This document shows positions 1 to 6,018 of a stretch of DNA of 8,698 bases, piece after piece (position 1 is the first letter of the stretch; every line of letters begins with the position of its first letter). Position numbers and translations under genes: made by a program. The notes beneath the pieces are model-generated. The model searched no databases. It saw only the letters and a list, made by a program, of their open reading frames with translations, and was not told the origin of the DNA. The stretch comes from Microcaldota archaeon (GTDB taxonomy: Archaea > Micrarchaeota > Micrarchaeia > Micrarchaeales > CABMGC01): assembly GCA_021805625.1 (NCBI GenBank), contig JAJZEU010000032.1:1-8698 (forward strand). Direction: 5' to 3'.

Positions 1-2
1 GC

Positions 3-980
3 AAGGAGGGCAGCGCGCAGGCTTACTGCAGGCTCACCAAGGTCATAAACAAAAGCACATTCAGCGAGGAGGCGCAGGGCTCTACGACTTTTGCAACAGC
101 CGTGAGGAAGAGGCTTGTGGGGATGACGCTCGATGCCGTATCGCCGCACGGAACAGACCGAATACTTGAAATGGGCTTCTCAGGCAAAGATGAAAAACGC
201 TCTCTGATAATAGAGATGTTCGGAAAAGGCAACGTGATACTTGTCAACAACGGCGTGATAGAGCTTGCCTACAATATCGCAGAGCAAAGAGACCGGGCTG
301 TAAAGCCGAAAGCGCAGTACTCTTTTCCAAGTGCCAGCACGGAAACCTACGAAGAGATAGACGTAGGAAAAATAGAAAGGATTGTTGCCAATGCGGAAGA
401 AGAAAATACAATCGCAATAAAGGCGCTCGCAAAAAAACTTGATGCAGGACCGCTGTATCTGGAAGATGTGCTTTCAAAGGCGTCGATAGATCCGAAAGGA
501 AGCGCCAGCATGATCAAATCACATGAGAGCACGCTGAAAAAGAGCATTATTGAGCTCCTAGATTGCACAGGATCTCCGAAACCCAGAATATACTACAAGG
601 ACGGCAAGGCTGTGGATTATGCAATAGGGCCGATAAAGAAGTACGAGGGCCTGGAAAGCACAGAATACCCTACCCTGTCAGAGCTTCTTGACCATTACTA
701 TATGGATGAAAGGCAGCAGCTTCCAGCAGATGAAAATCGGAAGCTGAAGGAGCTAGAAGCAAGCATAGAAAAGCAGATGCAGCTGATAAAGAGCGTCGAA
801 GGGGAAGAAAAGGCATATGCAGAGGCGGGAAGGGCGATAATGAGCCACATGAACGAGCTCAACGAGCTCATAAGCTTCCTGGAGGAACACAGGAACGCGA
901 CCTTAGAAGAGGTAAGGGCAAGGTTCAATAACGTGAATGGCTTAGACCTTAAGGGAAAGCGCTTCACAATAACTCTTTGA
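3..980 (+). CDS. NFACT-family (RqcH/Rqc2-like) protein, 5' end outside the window, lacks the NFACT-R domain
   Basis: RqcH/Rqc2 proteins bind stalled large ribosomal subunits carrying peptidyl-tRNA and act in ribosome-associated quality control. The frame is open from base 3 with no start in view; the GTG at 102 is internal, because conserved residues precede it (AYCRLTKV, then TTFATAVRKRLVG, the family's 'FAxxLRKxLxG' segment). SPHGTDRILEMGF follows as in NFACT-N, then a helix-hairpin-helix-like region and ELLDHYYMDE, and a charged coiled coil at about 720-900. About 325 residues are visible. By comparison with family members I infer that only about 50 are missing at the N-terminus, giving some 370 residues against the usual 650-700. 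The protein stops right after the coiled coil (DLKGKRFTITL), exactly where the NFACT-R RNA-binding domain should begin. RNase Z starts 7 nt later, probably in the same operon. The family call is firm; function without the R domain is uncertain. Confidence 0.85.
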   Translation, partial: KEGSAQAYCRLTKVINKSTFSEEAQGSTTFATAVRKRLVGMTLDAVSPHGTDRILEMGFSGKDEKRSLIIEMFGKGNVILVNNGVIELAYNIAEQRDRAVKPKAQYSFPSASTETYEEIDVGKIERIVANAEEENTIAIKALAKKLDAGPLYLEDVLSKASIDPKGSASMIKSHESTLKKSIIELLDCTGSPKPRIYYKDGKAVDYAIGPIKKYEGLESTEYPTLSELLDHYYMDERQQLPADENRKLKELEASIEKQMQLIKSVEGEEKAYAEAGRAIMSHMNELNELISFLEEHRNATLEEVRARFNNVNGLDLKGKRFTITL

Positions 981-987
981 TGGTTCC

Positions 988-1878
988 ATGATAAGGGTAA
1001 CCGTGCTTGGCACTTCGGGTTCGACGCCCACGAAGAACAGGGGCATGCCCAGCGTGGCCCTCACATATGAAGGAGCTGTTTACCTCTTCGACTGCGGCGA
1101 AGGGACACAGATTAAGCTCATGCGCTACGGTATAAACCTCTCGAAGATAAAGGCGATCTTCATAAGCCATGTCCACGGCGACCACGTAATAGGCGTCGCA
1201 GGACTCATAAGGACAATGGCGCTAAATGCGAGGAGAGAGCCGCTGTACATTTTCGTTCCAAAAGGCTATGAGCGCAGTGTTTCCAACCTGGTCACGTTTG
1301 ACAAGGCAATTATAGGATACCAGCTGGTGATAAAGGGCATCTCAGGAGGAAGGATCTACAAGGGCATGGGATTCTCAGTAAGCGCATTCAGGCTCAACCA
1401 CAGCATCCCCACATACGGCTATGCCTTCAAAGAGGACGACAAGCTGCGCTTCATAAAGGGAAAGGCAGAGAAACTGGGAATAAAGGGCACGATGTTTTCC
1501 GAACTCAAGAGAAAACGCAGCATCACAGCAAACGGCAGGCGCATAGCGCTTGGGAGCGTTACATACTACGAGCATGGCAAGAAGATTGTCTATGCAACTG
1601 ACACGAGGCCATGCGCATCTACGGTGAAGGCTGCGAGGGACGCAGACCTTCTCATACATGAGGCCGCATTTGCAGGAAGCGAAAGGAGGCTGGCCGTGGA
1701 GAGGAAGCATTCTACAGCATACGAGGCTGCGCTAGTCGCTAAGAAAGCCAAAGCGAAGGCATTGGTTACTATGCACCTAAGCGCCAGGTACAGGAGCAGC
1801 GACAAATTGCTGGCCGAAGCAAAGAAGGTATTTCCTAATACAATCATTGCGAACGATGGCTATACTATTTATATCTGA
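988..1878 (+). CDS. rnz: Ribonuclease Z (tRNA 3' processing endonuclease)
   Basis: This metallo-beta-lactamase-fold enzyme cuts tRNA precursors after the discriminator base so that CCA can be added. The 296-residue length matches short-form (homodimeric) RNase Z. The N-terminus LGTSGSTPTKNRGMPS and DCGEGTQ are family signatures. The zinc ligands are visible: H61, H63, D65 and H66 in SHVHGDH, H138 in LNHSIPTYGYAF, D205 in YATDTRP and H263 in MHLSARY. The HEAAF segment and KHSTAYEAA are also present, so the catalytic set is complete. The ATG at 988 fits the family N-terminus exactly and lies 7 nt after the upstream stop, which suggests co-transcription with the NFACT gene; there is no clear Shine-Dalgarno sequence. 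The next gene is a tRNA without encoded CCA, a natural substrate. Its last codons overlap the tRNA's TATA box. Confidence 0.95.
   Translation: MIRVTVLGTSGSTPTKNRGMPSVALTYEGAVYLFDCGEGTQIKLMRYGINLSKIKAIFISHVHGDHVIGVAGLIRTMALNARREPLYIFVPKGYERSVSNLVTFDKAIIGYQLVIKGISGGRIYKGMGFSVSAFRLNHSIPTYGYAFKEDDKLRFIKGKAEKLGIKGTMFSELKRKRSITANGRRIALGSVTYYEHGKKIVYATDTRPCASTVKAARDADLLIHEAAFAGSERRLAVERKHSTAYEAALVAKKAKAKALVTMHLSARYRSSDKLLAEAKKVFPNTIIANDGYTIYI
1868..1875 (+). promoter_or_regulatory. TATA box for tRNA-Val, inside the end of the RNase Z gene
   Basis: The sequence tttatatc is centred about 27 nt before the first tRNA base, the normal distance for an archaeal TATA element. It overlaps the final codons of RNase Z. 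The match and spacing are seen directly; use as a promoter is inferred, since the tRNA could also be cut from the upstream transcript. Confidence 0.5.
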
Positions 1879-1897
1879 GCGGAAAAGACATTTCAGC

Positions 1898-1968
1898 GGA
1901 GGTATCGTCTAACGGTAGGACGGCAGATTGACATTCTGCAAGCAGGAGTCCGACTCTCCTTACCTCCA
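1898..1968 (+). tRNA. tRNA-Val (anticodon GAC)
   Basis: The cloverleaf folds by hand. The acceptor stem GGAGGTA (1898-1904) pairs with TACCTCC (1961-1967), followed by discriminator A1968. The D stem is GTC/GAC (1907-1909 with 1919-1921) plus a T-G pair, with GG at 1914-1915 in the loop. The anticodon stem GCAGA/TCTGC encloses the 7-nt loop TTGACAT, with anticodon GAC at 1930-1932, reading GUC/GUU. The variable loop is 4 nt. The T stem AGGAG/CTCCT encloses TCCGACT. The A73 discriminator suits valine. CCA is not encoded and there is no intron. One oddity is C at the position equivalent to 55, normally U (pseudouridine). The D-arm region also resembles Gln/Gly tRNAs, but the 7-nt loop fixes the anticodon as GAC. 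Confidence 0.88.
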
Positions 1969-1983
1969 TGCCGCGCAGTGCTT

Positions 1984-1998
1984 CCTGCAATGTGCAGG
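1984..1998 (+). other. Small hairpin downstream of the tRNA
   Basis: CCTGCA and TGCAGG form a perfect 6-bp stem around ATG, 15 nt after the tRNA. It might mark the tRNA 3' trailer or its termination region. No poly-T tract follows, so I do not call it a terminator. Confidence 0.3.
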
Positions 1999-2035
1999 CT
2001 GCAATATAATTATGCAAGGCCCCACAAAGCAGAAC

Positions 2036-2044
2036 ATATTTAAG
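2036..2044 (+). promoter_or_regulatory. Possible TATA box for the thioredoxin-CcdA gene
   Basis: An AT-rich element (atatttaag) lies about 95 nt before the start codon. If it is used, the transcript has a leader of about 70 nt, which contains a 6-bp hairpin (GCAGCT/AGCTGC, 2091-2105, loop CGT). This is longer than the near-leaderless pattern of most other genes here, so the assignment is weak. Confidence 0.3.
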
Positions 2045-2134
2045 GGAGCGGATGGTAGAAAAAAGCATCTCAACGCTTCAACAGATCATTGCAGCTCGTA
2101 GCTGCCGAAATCCATGCAGAATGACCTTTAGTGC

Positions 2135-3334
2135 ATGGCCGCTTCAAAATACGCTGCGATGGCGATGTTGCTTCTTCTTCTTATTCCTATTGCTGTTGCG
2201 CAGCCGAACTCCACTTGCAATCTCACGACTGGATCGTGCATCAACGGCCAGGGCACAGGCATAGTCACCACGATATACACAAACGCAACAGGCAAGATGG
2301 GAATGCCTGTATACATAGCCTTTGCGTACGCACCAGGCTGCCCGCACTGCGAAGCGCTCGATAGCTTCATAATGAACCTAAGCTCCACATACGACATAAG
2401 GACCACATACATAAACGCCATAGCCAACCAGACTGCACTGTCACGGTACCTTGGCTACTACAAGGTCCCTCAGTCCGATTATGGCGTTGTTCCGATTCTT
2501 TTCGTCAACAACACATACTGCGTTGGCGACGCATCATGCATATCATTCCTTTCAAAGAGCATTGCCGCGTTTGCAAAGAACGGCACGCCAGTCATGAATC
2601 CAGGTTCTGGCAATCTCGGCGGGCTTACAATTTTCGAGATAACAGGCTTAGCTCTCGTAGACTCCATAAACCCGTGCGCTTTTGCAGTGCTAATCTTTTT
2701 GCTGTCAACGCTCTTCATGCGGGATCCGAACAAGAGACGCAACCTGCTGCTTTGCGGCTTTGCCTTCGCTCTTGGCATATTCATATTCTACCTGATAATA
2801 GGCCTGCTCCTGCTCACTGGCATAAAGGCTGCCCTAGCCCTTACGGGCTTGAGCAATGCATACATTTACGGTGCGTTCGGCGCATTTGCGATACTGCTCG
2901 GCATACTCAATCTCAAGGACTACTTCGCCTACGGTAGCATGGGCTTTGTGATGGAGGTGCCAAGGAAGTGGAGGCCAAGGATGCTCGCAACCATAGAGAA
3001 GAGCGTGCTCGGCAGTTTAGCCTCCATCCCTGGCGCATTCATTGCAGGCGTGCTTGTAACGGCGTTCCTGCTGCCGTGCATAACCGGCCCGTACTTCGTG
3101 GCTGGCAGCCTGCTGAAGAGCCTTCCGCTAGGCACAGCGGCCATCTGGCTCGCCTACTACAACCTCCTCTTCATACTGCCAATGCTTGTAATAACCGCAC
3201 TGGTGTACTTCAGCTTTACGAGCGTAGAAAAAGCGTCTGCCTTCAGGGAGAAGAACATCAGGAAGCTCCACCTGATAGCAGGTATGCTGCTGATACTAGT
3301 GGGCATAATAATGTTCTACTCCTTCGTGGCCTAG
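2135..3334 (+). CDS. Secreted thioredoxin-like domain fused to a CcdA/DsbD-type membrane electron carrier
   Basis: The protein is predicted to pass thiol electrons across the membrane, for oxidative folding, disulfide reduction or cytochrome maturation outside the cell. Residues 1-22 are a signal peptide (leucine run, then IAVA before Q23). Residues 25-150 form a thioredoxin-like domain with the redox pair C69-P-H-C72 and a probable cis-proline at P120 (VVPILFV); extra cysteines lie at 28, 35, 129 and 135. From about residue 165 there are roughly six membrane helices of the CcdA family, with the two expected reactive cysteines, C181 in DSINPC and C315 in LLPCITGP. The total is 399 residues. 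DsbD has the opposite order (membrane domain before C-terminal thioredoxin), so this is a compact inverted fusion. The ATG at 2135 is chosen because it gives a proper signal peptide; the ATG at 2159 is an alternative. The gene stands alone. Confidence 0.85.
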   Translation: MAASKYAAMAMLLLLLIPIAVAQPNSTCNLTTGSCINGQGTGIVTTIYTNATGKMGMPVYIAFAYAPGCPHCEALDSFIMNLSSTYDIRTTYINAIANQTALSRYLGYYKVPQSDYGVVPILFVNNTYCVGDASCISFLSKSIAAFAKNGTPVMNPGSGNLGGLTIFEITGLALVDSINPCAFAVLIFLLSTLFMRDPNKRRNLLLCGFAFALGIFIFYLIIGLLLLTGIKAALALTGLSNAYIYGAFGAFAILLGILNLKDYFAYGSMGFVMEVPRKWRPRMLATIEKSVLGSLASIPGAFIAGVLVTAFLLPCITGPYFVAGSLLKSLPLGTAAIWLAYYNLLFILPMLVITALVYFSFTSVEKASAFREKNIRKLHLIAGMLLILVGIIMFYSFVA

Positions 3335-3340
3335 GGTGAA

Positions 3341-3368
3341 ATACCCGCGGCTGAAGCCTGTGGGCTTC
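3341..3368 (-). mobile_element. Right-end hairpin of a decayed IS200/IS605-type (TnpB) element
   Basis: GAAGCC (3353-3358) and GGCTTC (3363-3368) form a perfect 6-bp stem with a 4-nt loop, next to a GC-rich stretch (cccgcggctg). It lies 15 nt downstream of the TnpB remnant's stop codon on the same strand, the usual place for the IS605-family right-end palindrome. In this family the same region encodes the 3' end of the TnpB guide RNA. It begins a few bases after the stop codon of the thioredoxin-CcdA gene. Confidence 0.5.
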
Positions 3369-3383
3369 ATATATTGCTATAGA

Positions 3384-3497
3384 TTATGCCGTTTGGCATA
3401 GCGGTTCCCTCACAGGATTCATTATGTTTATAGAGGCATTGTAATCTCTGTCCATTATATTACCGCATTCGCATCGCATCTTCCTTGAAGAAACATG
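3384..3497 (-). pseudogene. TnpB C-terminal remnant (IS200/IS605 accessory nuclease)
   Basis: The minus strand reads MRCECGNIMDRDYNASINI and ends in a stop 11 residues later. This is the TnpB C-terminal signature: the second half of the zinc finger (CxCG) followed by the RuvC motif D-R-D-x-N-A-S-x-N-I, whose aspartate is catalytic. A stop codon (3498-3500) interrupts the frame just upstream, and the adjoining sequence is the end of a LamG gene. Only about 35 residues of a protein of roughly 400 remain. No transposase gene is visible nearby. It is non-functional as a protein; I am confident of the family and less so of the exact break point. Confidence 0.75.
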
Positions 3498-3509
3498 CTA
3501 CGTGGCATA

Positions 3510-3656
3510 TCACGGGACGCTGTAGCCGGATGTCCAGGAGGTTGTGTAGTCAACATTGGGCGTCGCGCCGCTGTTGCCATTGCCGGAGTAGTCGTTGGCG
3601 TTGCCGTTGAGAGGCCACCAGCCTGTCAGACCAGCAGCGTTAAACGCGTTTACTGA
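3510..3656 (-). pseudogene. Truncated pilin-LamG gene, 3' end only (copy C)
   Basis: An open minus-strand frame of 48 codons ends at the stop 3510-3512. It encodes GLTGWWPLNGNANDYSGNG and finishes TSWTSGYSVP. By hand alignment its last 39 residues match the C-terminus of the full pilin-LamG protein (stop at 6019) at about 30 positions with no gaps, while the N-terminal part is absent. A stop at 3657-3659 closes the frame upstream. It lies 57 nt from the oppositely oriented ATPase start, and its downstream side abuts the TnpB remnant. It has no start codon or signal peptide and cannot be a working gene by itself, although the remaining frame is intact, which fits a recent break or use as a recombination donor. 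Confidence 0.85.
3641..3652. repeat. Perfect 12-nt palindrome at the LamG break point
   Basis: The sequence taaacgcgttta equals its own reverse complement. It sits at the broken 5' end of copy C, about 30 nt upstream of the ATPase gene's TATA box. It could be an operator for that gene or mark a recombination junction; neither is shown by sequence alone. Confidence 0.45.
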
Positions 3657-3681
3657 TTATTATTAAATTTTAATGCGATAG

Positions 3682-3690
3682 ATATTTAAA
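3682..3690 (+). promoter_or_regulatory. TATA box for the DUF4143 ATPase gene
   Basis: The element atatttaaa lies about 27 nt before the ATG at 3713, so the predicted transcript starts at or next to the start codon (leaderless). The surrounding 3655-3712 segment is much richer in AT than its neighbours. Confidence 0.6.
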
Positions 3691-3712
3691 CTTATTACAC
3701 AATAATATAAGC

Positions 3713-5005
3713 ATGCAAGAGAAGCTCATCGCAAGGGACCTCCTGGATACGTTAATGAGCAATATGGACAGGAAGGAGGCAGTTGCAATACGAGGCCCAA
3801 GGCAGTCTGGCAAAACCACATTGCTGGAAATGCTTCGGGCCAGGCTCCTGGACAAAGGGACGGATGAGGACGACATAACGCAACTGAGTTTCGAGGACCC
3901 GGCCGTGCTTGACGAGTTTGCAAAGGACCCACGTGCGTATCTGTCCACGTTTGTAAAGGGGAGCAGAAAACACTATTTCCTGCTTGACGAGGTGCAGTAT
4001 GATAAGCAGGCGGGCAAGAGGCTCAAGCTTCTGTATGATTCTGTACCCGACATCAAACTCATAGTTACAGGGTCGTCCACCCTGGACATCAGCAAGATAG
4101 CGACCTTTCTTGTCGGCAGGGTTTTCCTGTACGAGCTTTTGCCCCTCAGCTTCGCCGAGTACCTGAGGCACGAGAACCAGAGGCTCTACGCCATATTCTC
4201 CGCAAACCACAGGGAAATCGCCGGCCTACTGCTGAAGGGGAAGAAGCCAAGGTTCGACAAGGTGTCTGTGGCCGAGGTGGAAAGCCATGCAGAGCAGTAC
4301 ATACGCTTTGGGGGCTACCCTGCTGTGGTCATGAGCGAAGGCGCCCCGAAGAAAATCGAGGTGCTCAAGAACATATACATAACCTATCTGGAAAAGGACA
4401 TCCCCGGCATATTCGGCATAACAGACACACAGTCGATGAGAAAAACGATACTGAACCTTGCCCTGAACATGGGCAACCTTCTAGATTACAACAGCATAAG
4501 CGCTGACACGGGTCTTTATTACTCCAAGCTTATGCGGTATCTTAGCATACTGCAAGACACTTACATAATACGCCTTGTAGCTCCGTTCTATAAAAACCGC
4601 CTCACAGAATTAAGGAAGAACAAAAAACTGTACTTCTTGGACACCGGCATTAGGAACTACATAGTCCAGAACTTCAACGCTCTGGACAAAAGGGAGGATT
4701 CAGGCAGGCTGTTCGAGAACTTCGTTTCCACCGAGCTCCACCTCATTGCCGCGCCGACGCAGAGCATCAATTATTGGCGCACGACGGCTAAGGCGGAAGT
4801 GGATTTTGTATTTGGCTCTCCAAACTTCCTAACCCCCATCGAAGTGAAGCGGACGGTTCTCAAAAAGCCGGTCGTGGAGAGAAGCATGCAAAGCTTCATG
4901 AAGGCCTACAGGCCGAAGAATGCAGTGGTGTTTGGCAGAGGTACCATAAATGGGACAAGGTTGGGCCCAACAAACATCCATTTTCCCAGCATATCTTTTT
5001 TGTAA
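3713..5005 (+). CDS. AAA-family ATPase with DUF4143 domain
   Basis: These ATPases are widespread and patchily distributed in archaea and bacteria, often near mobile or toxin-antitoxin genes; their cellular role is not established. Visible features are Walker A GPRQSGKT at 28-35, Walker B YFLLDEVQY with D92/E93, a sensor-like VTGSST at 118-123, and the family segment LVGRVFLYELLPLSFAEYL at about 133-151. The C-terminal half carries DUF4143 features: YFLDTGIRNYI near 305, RLFENFVSTEL near 330, INYWRT, EVDFVF near 362 and PIEVK near 377. The last series resembles a PD-(D/E)xK nuclease core, although activity cannot be read from sequence. At 430 residues it is full length and unbroken. A TATA box placed for a leaderless transcript precedes it, and six T's in its last codons may help terminate transcription. 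It lies between two truncated LamG tails of opposite orientation, which suggests insertion as cargo. Confidence 0.88.
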   Translation: MQEKLIARDLLDTLMSNMDRKEAVAIRGPRQSGKTTLLEMLRARLLDKGTDEDDITQLSFEDPAVLDEFAKDPRAYLSTFVKGSRKHYFLLDEVQYDKQAGKRLKLLYDSVPDIKLIVTGSSTLDISKIATFLVGRVFLYELLPLSFAEYLRHENQRLYAIFSANHREIAGLLLKGKKPRFDKVSVAEVESHAEQYIRFGGYPAVVMSEGAPKKIEVLKNIYITYLEKDIPGIFGITDTQSMRKTILNLALNMGNLLDYNSISADTGLYYSKLMRYLSILQDTYIIRLVAPFYKNRLTELRKNKKLYFLDTGIRNYIVQNFNALDKREDSGRLFENFVSTELHLIAAPTQSINYWRTTAKAEVDFVFGSPNFLTPIEVKRTVLKKPVVERSMQSFMKAYRPKNAVVFGRGTINGTRLGPTNIHFPSISFL

Positions 5006-5027
5006 TTTGCGCCGGCTGGCACGTTTG

Positions 5028-5303
5028 CTATGGCGTCGTATAGCCGCTCGTCCACTGGCTTGTGTATATGACATTGGTGGCGGTGCCATCATTGCCATTG
5101 CCTGAATAGTCGTTCGCGTTGACGTTGAGTGGCCACCAGCCAACAAGATTCTGCAGGTCTATTGGCGCGACGCCTATGCCCTCATCGTAGAGCGCGGTTA
5201 TCTCAGGCTGGGAAAGCGATGTGTTGTAGATTTGGACGTTGGAGATTGAGCATGGGAAATTATATGATAGGCTATTTGGATAAGCTCCTATTACTGAGGG
5301 ATT
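5028..5303 (-). pseudogene. Truncated pilin-LamG gene, C-terminal third (copy B)
   Basis: An open minus-strand frame of 91 codons ends at the stop 5028-5030. It reads SVIGAYPNSLSYNFPCSI, then SNVQIYNTSLSQPEITALYD, then NLVGWWPLNVNANDYSGNG, and ends WTSGYTTP. It aligns without gaps to the end of the full pilin-LamG protein from the residues encoded near 6300 onward; the last 39 residues match at about 29 positions. At DNA level 5221-5247 is identical to 6212-6238 (27 nt). A stop at 5304-5306 closes the frame and no start, signal peptide or first half of LamG is present. Its stop lies 22 nt from the ATPase stop codon (tail to tail), and its broken end is 63 nt from the antitoxin start (head to head). 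Confidence 0.87.
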
Positions 5304-5332
5304 CTACAGGCTCGGAAAAGTATAGAAACATC

Positions 5333-5342
5333 TATTAATATT
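5333..5342 (+). promoter_or_regulatory. TATA box for the antitoxin-vapC operon
   Basis: The element tattaatatt is centred about 29 nt before the antitoxin ATG at 5367, implying a leaderless or nearly leaderless transcript. It lies just beyond the broken end of LamG copy B. Confidence 0.5.
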
Positions 5343-5366
5343 GTAAGCAATGATATACTGGATATT

Positions 5367-5540
5367 ATGAAGCAGCAAAACAGCCAGGAGCAGATGCTCA
5401 TTAAGGGTATACTTAATACCGAGATGGAGAAGAAAGAGCCCCGAGCCTGGGCAAAGATGAAGAGGATAGGCAGGACTATAAGCAGGACGTGGAAGGTAAA
5501 GGTGCCGAGCTGGGAACTTATATCTACCTCAAGGAGATGA
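5367..5540 (+). CDS. Putative antitoxin of the VapC pair (57 residues)
   Basis: The ATG at 5367 opens a 57-codon frame that ends one base before the VapC start, the classic antitoxin-toxin arrangement. The protein begins MKQQNSQEQMLIKGILNTEM and ends ISRTWKVKVPSWELISTSRR. It is short, basic and rich in charged residues. The tryptophan-containing tail resembles small antitoxin-like partners found before archaeal PIN toxins, but I cannot place it in a named VapB DNA-binding family: no clear AbrB, MetJ/Arc or Phd fold is readable by eye. The TATA box lies at the leaderless distance. Role and partnership are inferred mainly from position and size; that it is a real gene is likely from the spacing and the promoter. 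Confidence 0.65.
   Translation: MKQQNSQEQMLIKGILNTEMEKKEPRAWAKMKRIGRTISRTWKVKVPSWELISTSRR
5531..5536 (+). promoter_or_regulatory. Shine-Dalgarno site setting the TTG start of VapC
   Basis: AAGGAG ends 5 nt before TTG 5542 and overlaps the antitoxin's last codons, so VapC is probably translated by re-initiation or coupling. The nearby ATG at 5536 is out of frame and stops within a few codons, which supports the TTG start. Confidence 0.6.
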
Positions 5541-5541
5541 A

Positions 5542-5973
5542 TTGTATTGCTTAGATGCGAGCGTGGTCGTCAATTCCATAGTGGAGAAGGAACCGCTTCA
5601 CGAGTTCAGCCTAGCATTGATGGAGTATATAAATAAAAACCGGATTCTTGTCGTCTTCCCAAACATCGTCATTCCCGAAGTGGCAAGCGCCATATCTCGT
5701 GGCACAGGAAGCGGCATAAATGCAAAGTCACTAATACGCTCATTGATAGAGGTCCCGAATTTTACTTTCATCCCGATAGACAAGGAACTGTCCCTTCAAG
5801 CCGCCGAGTTGGCAGCAGAATATAAACTACGCGGTGCTGATTCCTTATACGTAGCCGTGGCGCACCAATATGGATGCAAATTTGTCAGTCTGGACAATGT
5901 ACAGCGGGATAATAGCTCAAAGCTAATCAAAACACTAACGCCTAAGGAGGAACTGGATAGCCTCCAGATATAG
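5542..5973 (+). CDS. vapC: VapC-type PIN-domain toxin (putative RNase)
   Basis: VapC toxins are Mg-dependent RNases that cut tRNA or rRNA when freed from their antitoxin. The 143-residue protein starts MYCLDAS and carries the four acidic residues of a PIN active site: D5, E46 (IPEVASAI), D100 (LRGADSLYVAVA) and D118 (KFVSLDNVQRD). Length and residue spacing are typical, so it looks catalytically intact. The TTG start is chosen because D5 must follow the first strand, a Shine-Dalgarno site precedes it at 5531, and the antitoxin stop lies one base upstream. Its stop lies 45 nt from the stop of the convergent pilin-LamG gene. It is placed between LamG copies B and A as the ATPase is between C and B. 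The RNA target cannot be told from sequence. Confidence 0.9.
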   Translation: MYCLDASVVVNSIVEKEPLHEFSLALMEYINKNRILVVFPNIVIPEVASAISRGTGSGINAKSLIRSLIEVPNFTFIPIDKELSLQAAELAAEYKLRGADSLYVAVAHQYGCKFVSLDNVQRDNSSKLIKTLTPKEELDSLQI

Positions 5974-6018
5974 ATTAAGCGTATAGCCTATGTGAAATCG
6001 GAAGAGGCAGGTTCAAGT

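Noticed and set aside
102..104. GTG at 102 as the start of the NFACT gene
   Set aside because: Conserved NFACT-N residues are encoded before it in the same open frame back to the window edge.
2052..2364. Plus-strand frames before and overlapping the start of the thioredoxin-CcdA gene
   Set aside because: Basic, low-quality sequence in the wrong frame over a clear signal peptide and thioredoxin domain; they are shadows.
5129..5338. 69-codon plus-strand frame between the ATPase and the antitoxin
   Set aside because: It is antisense to LamG copy B, whose minus-strand frame shows clear homology to the full pilin-LamG protein.
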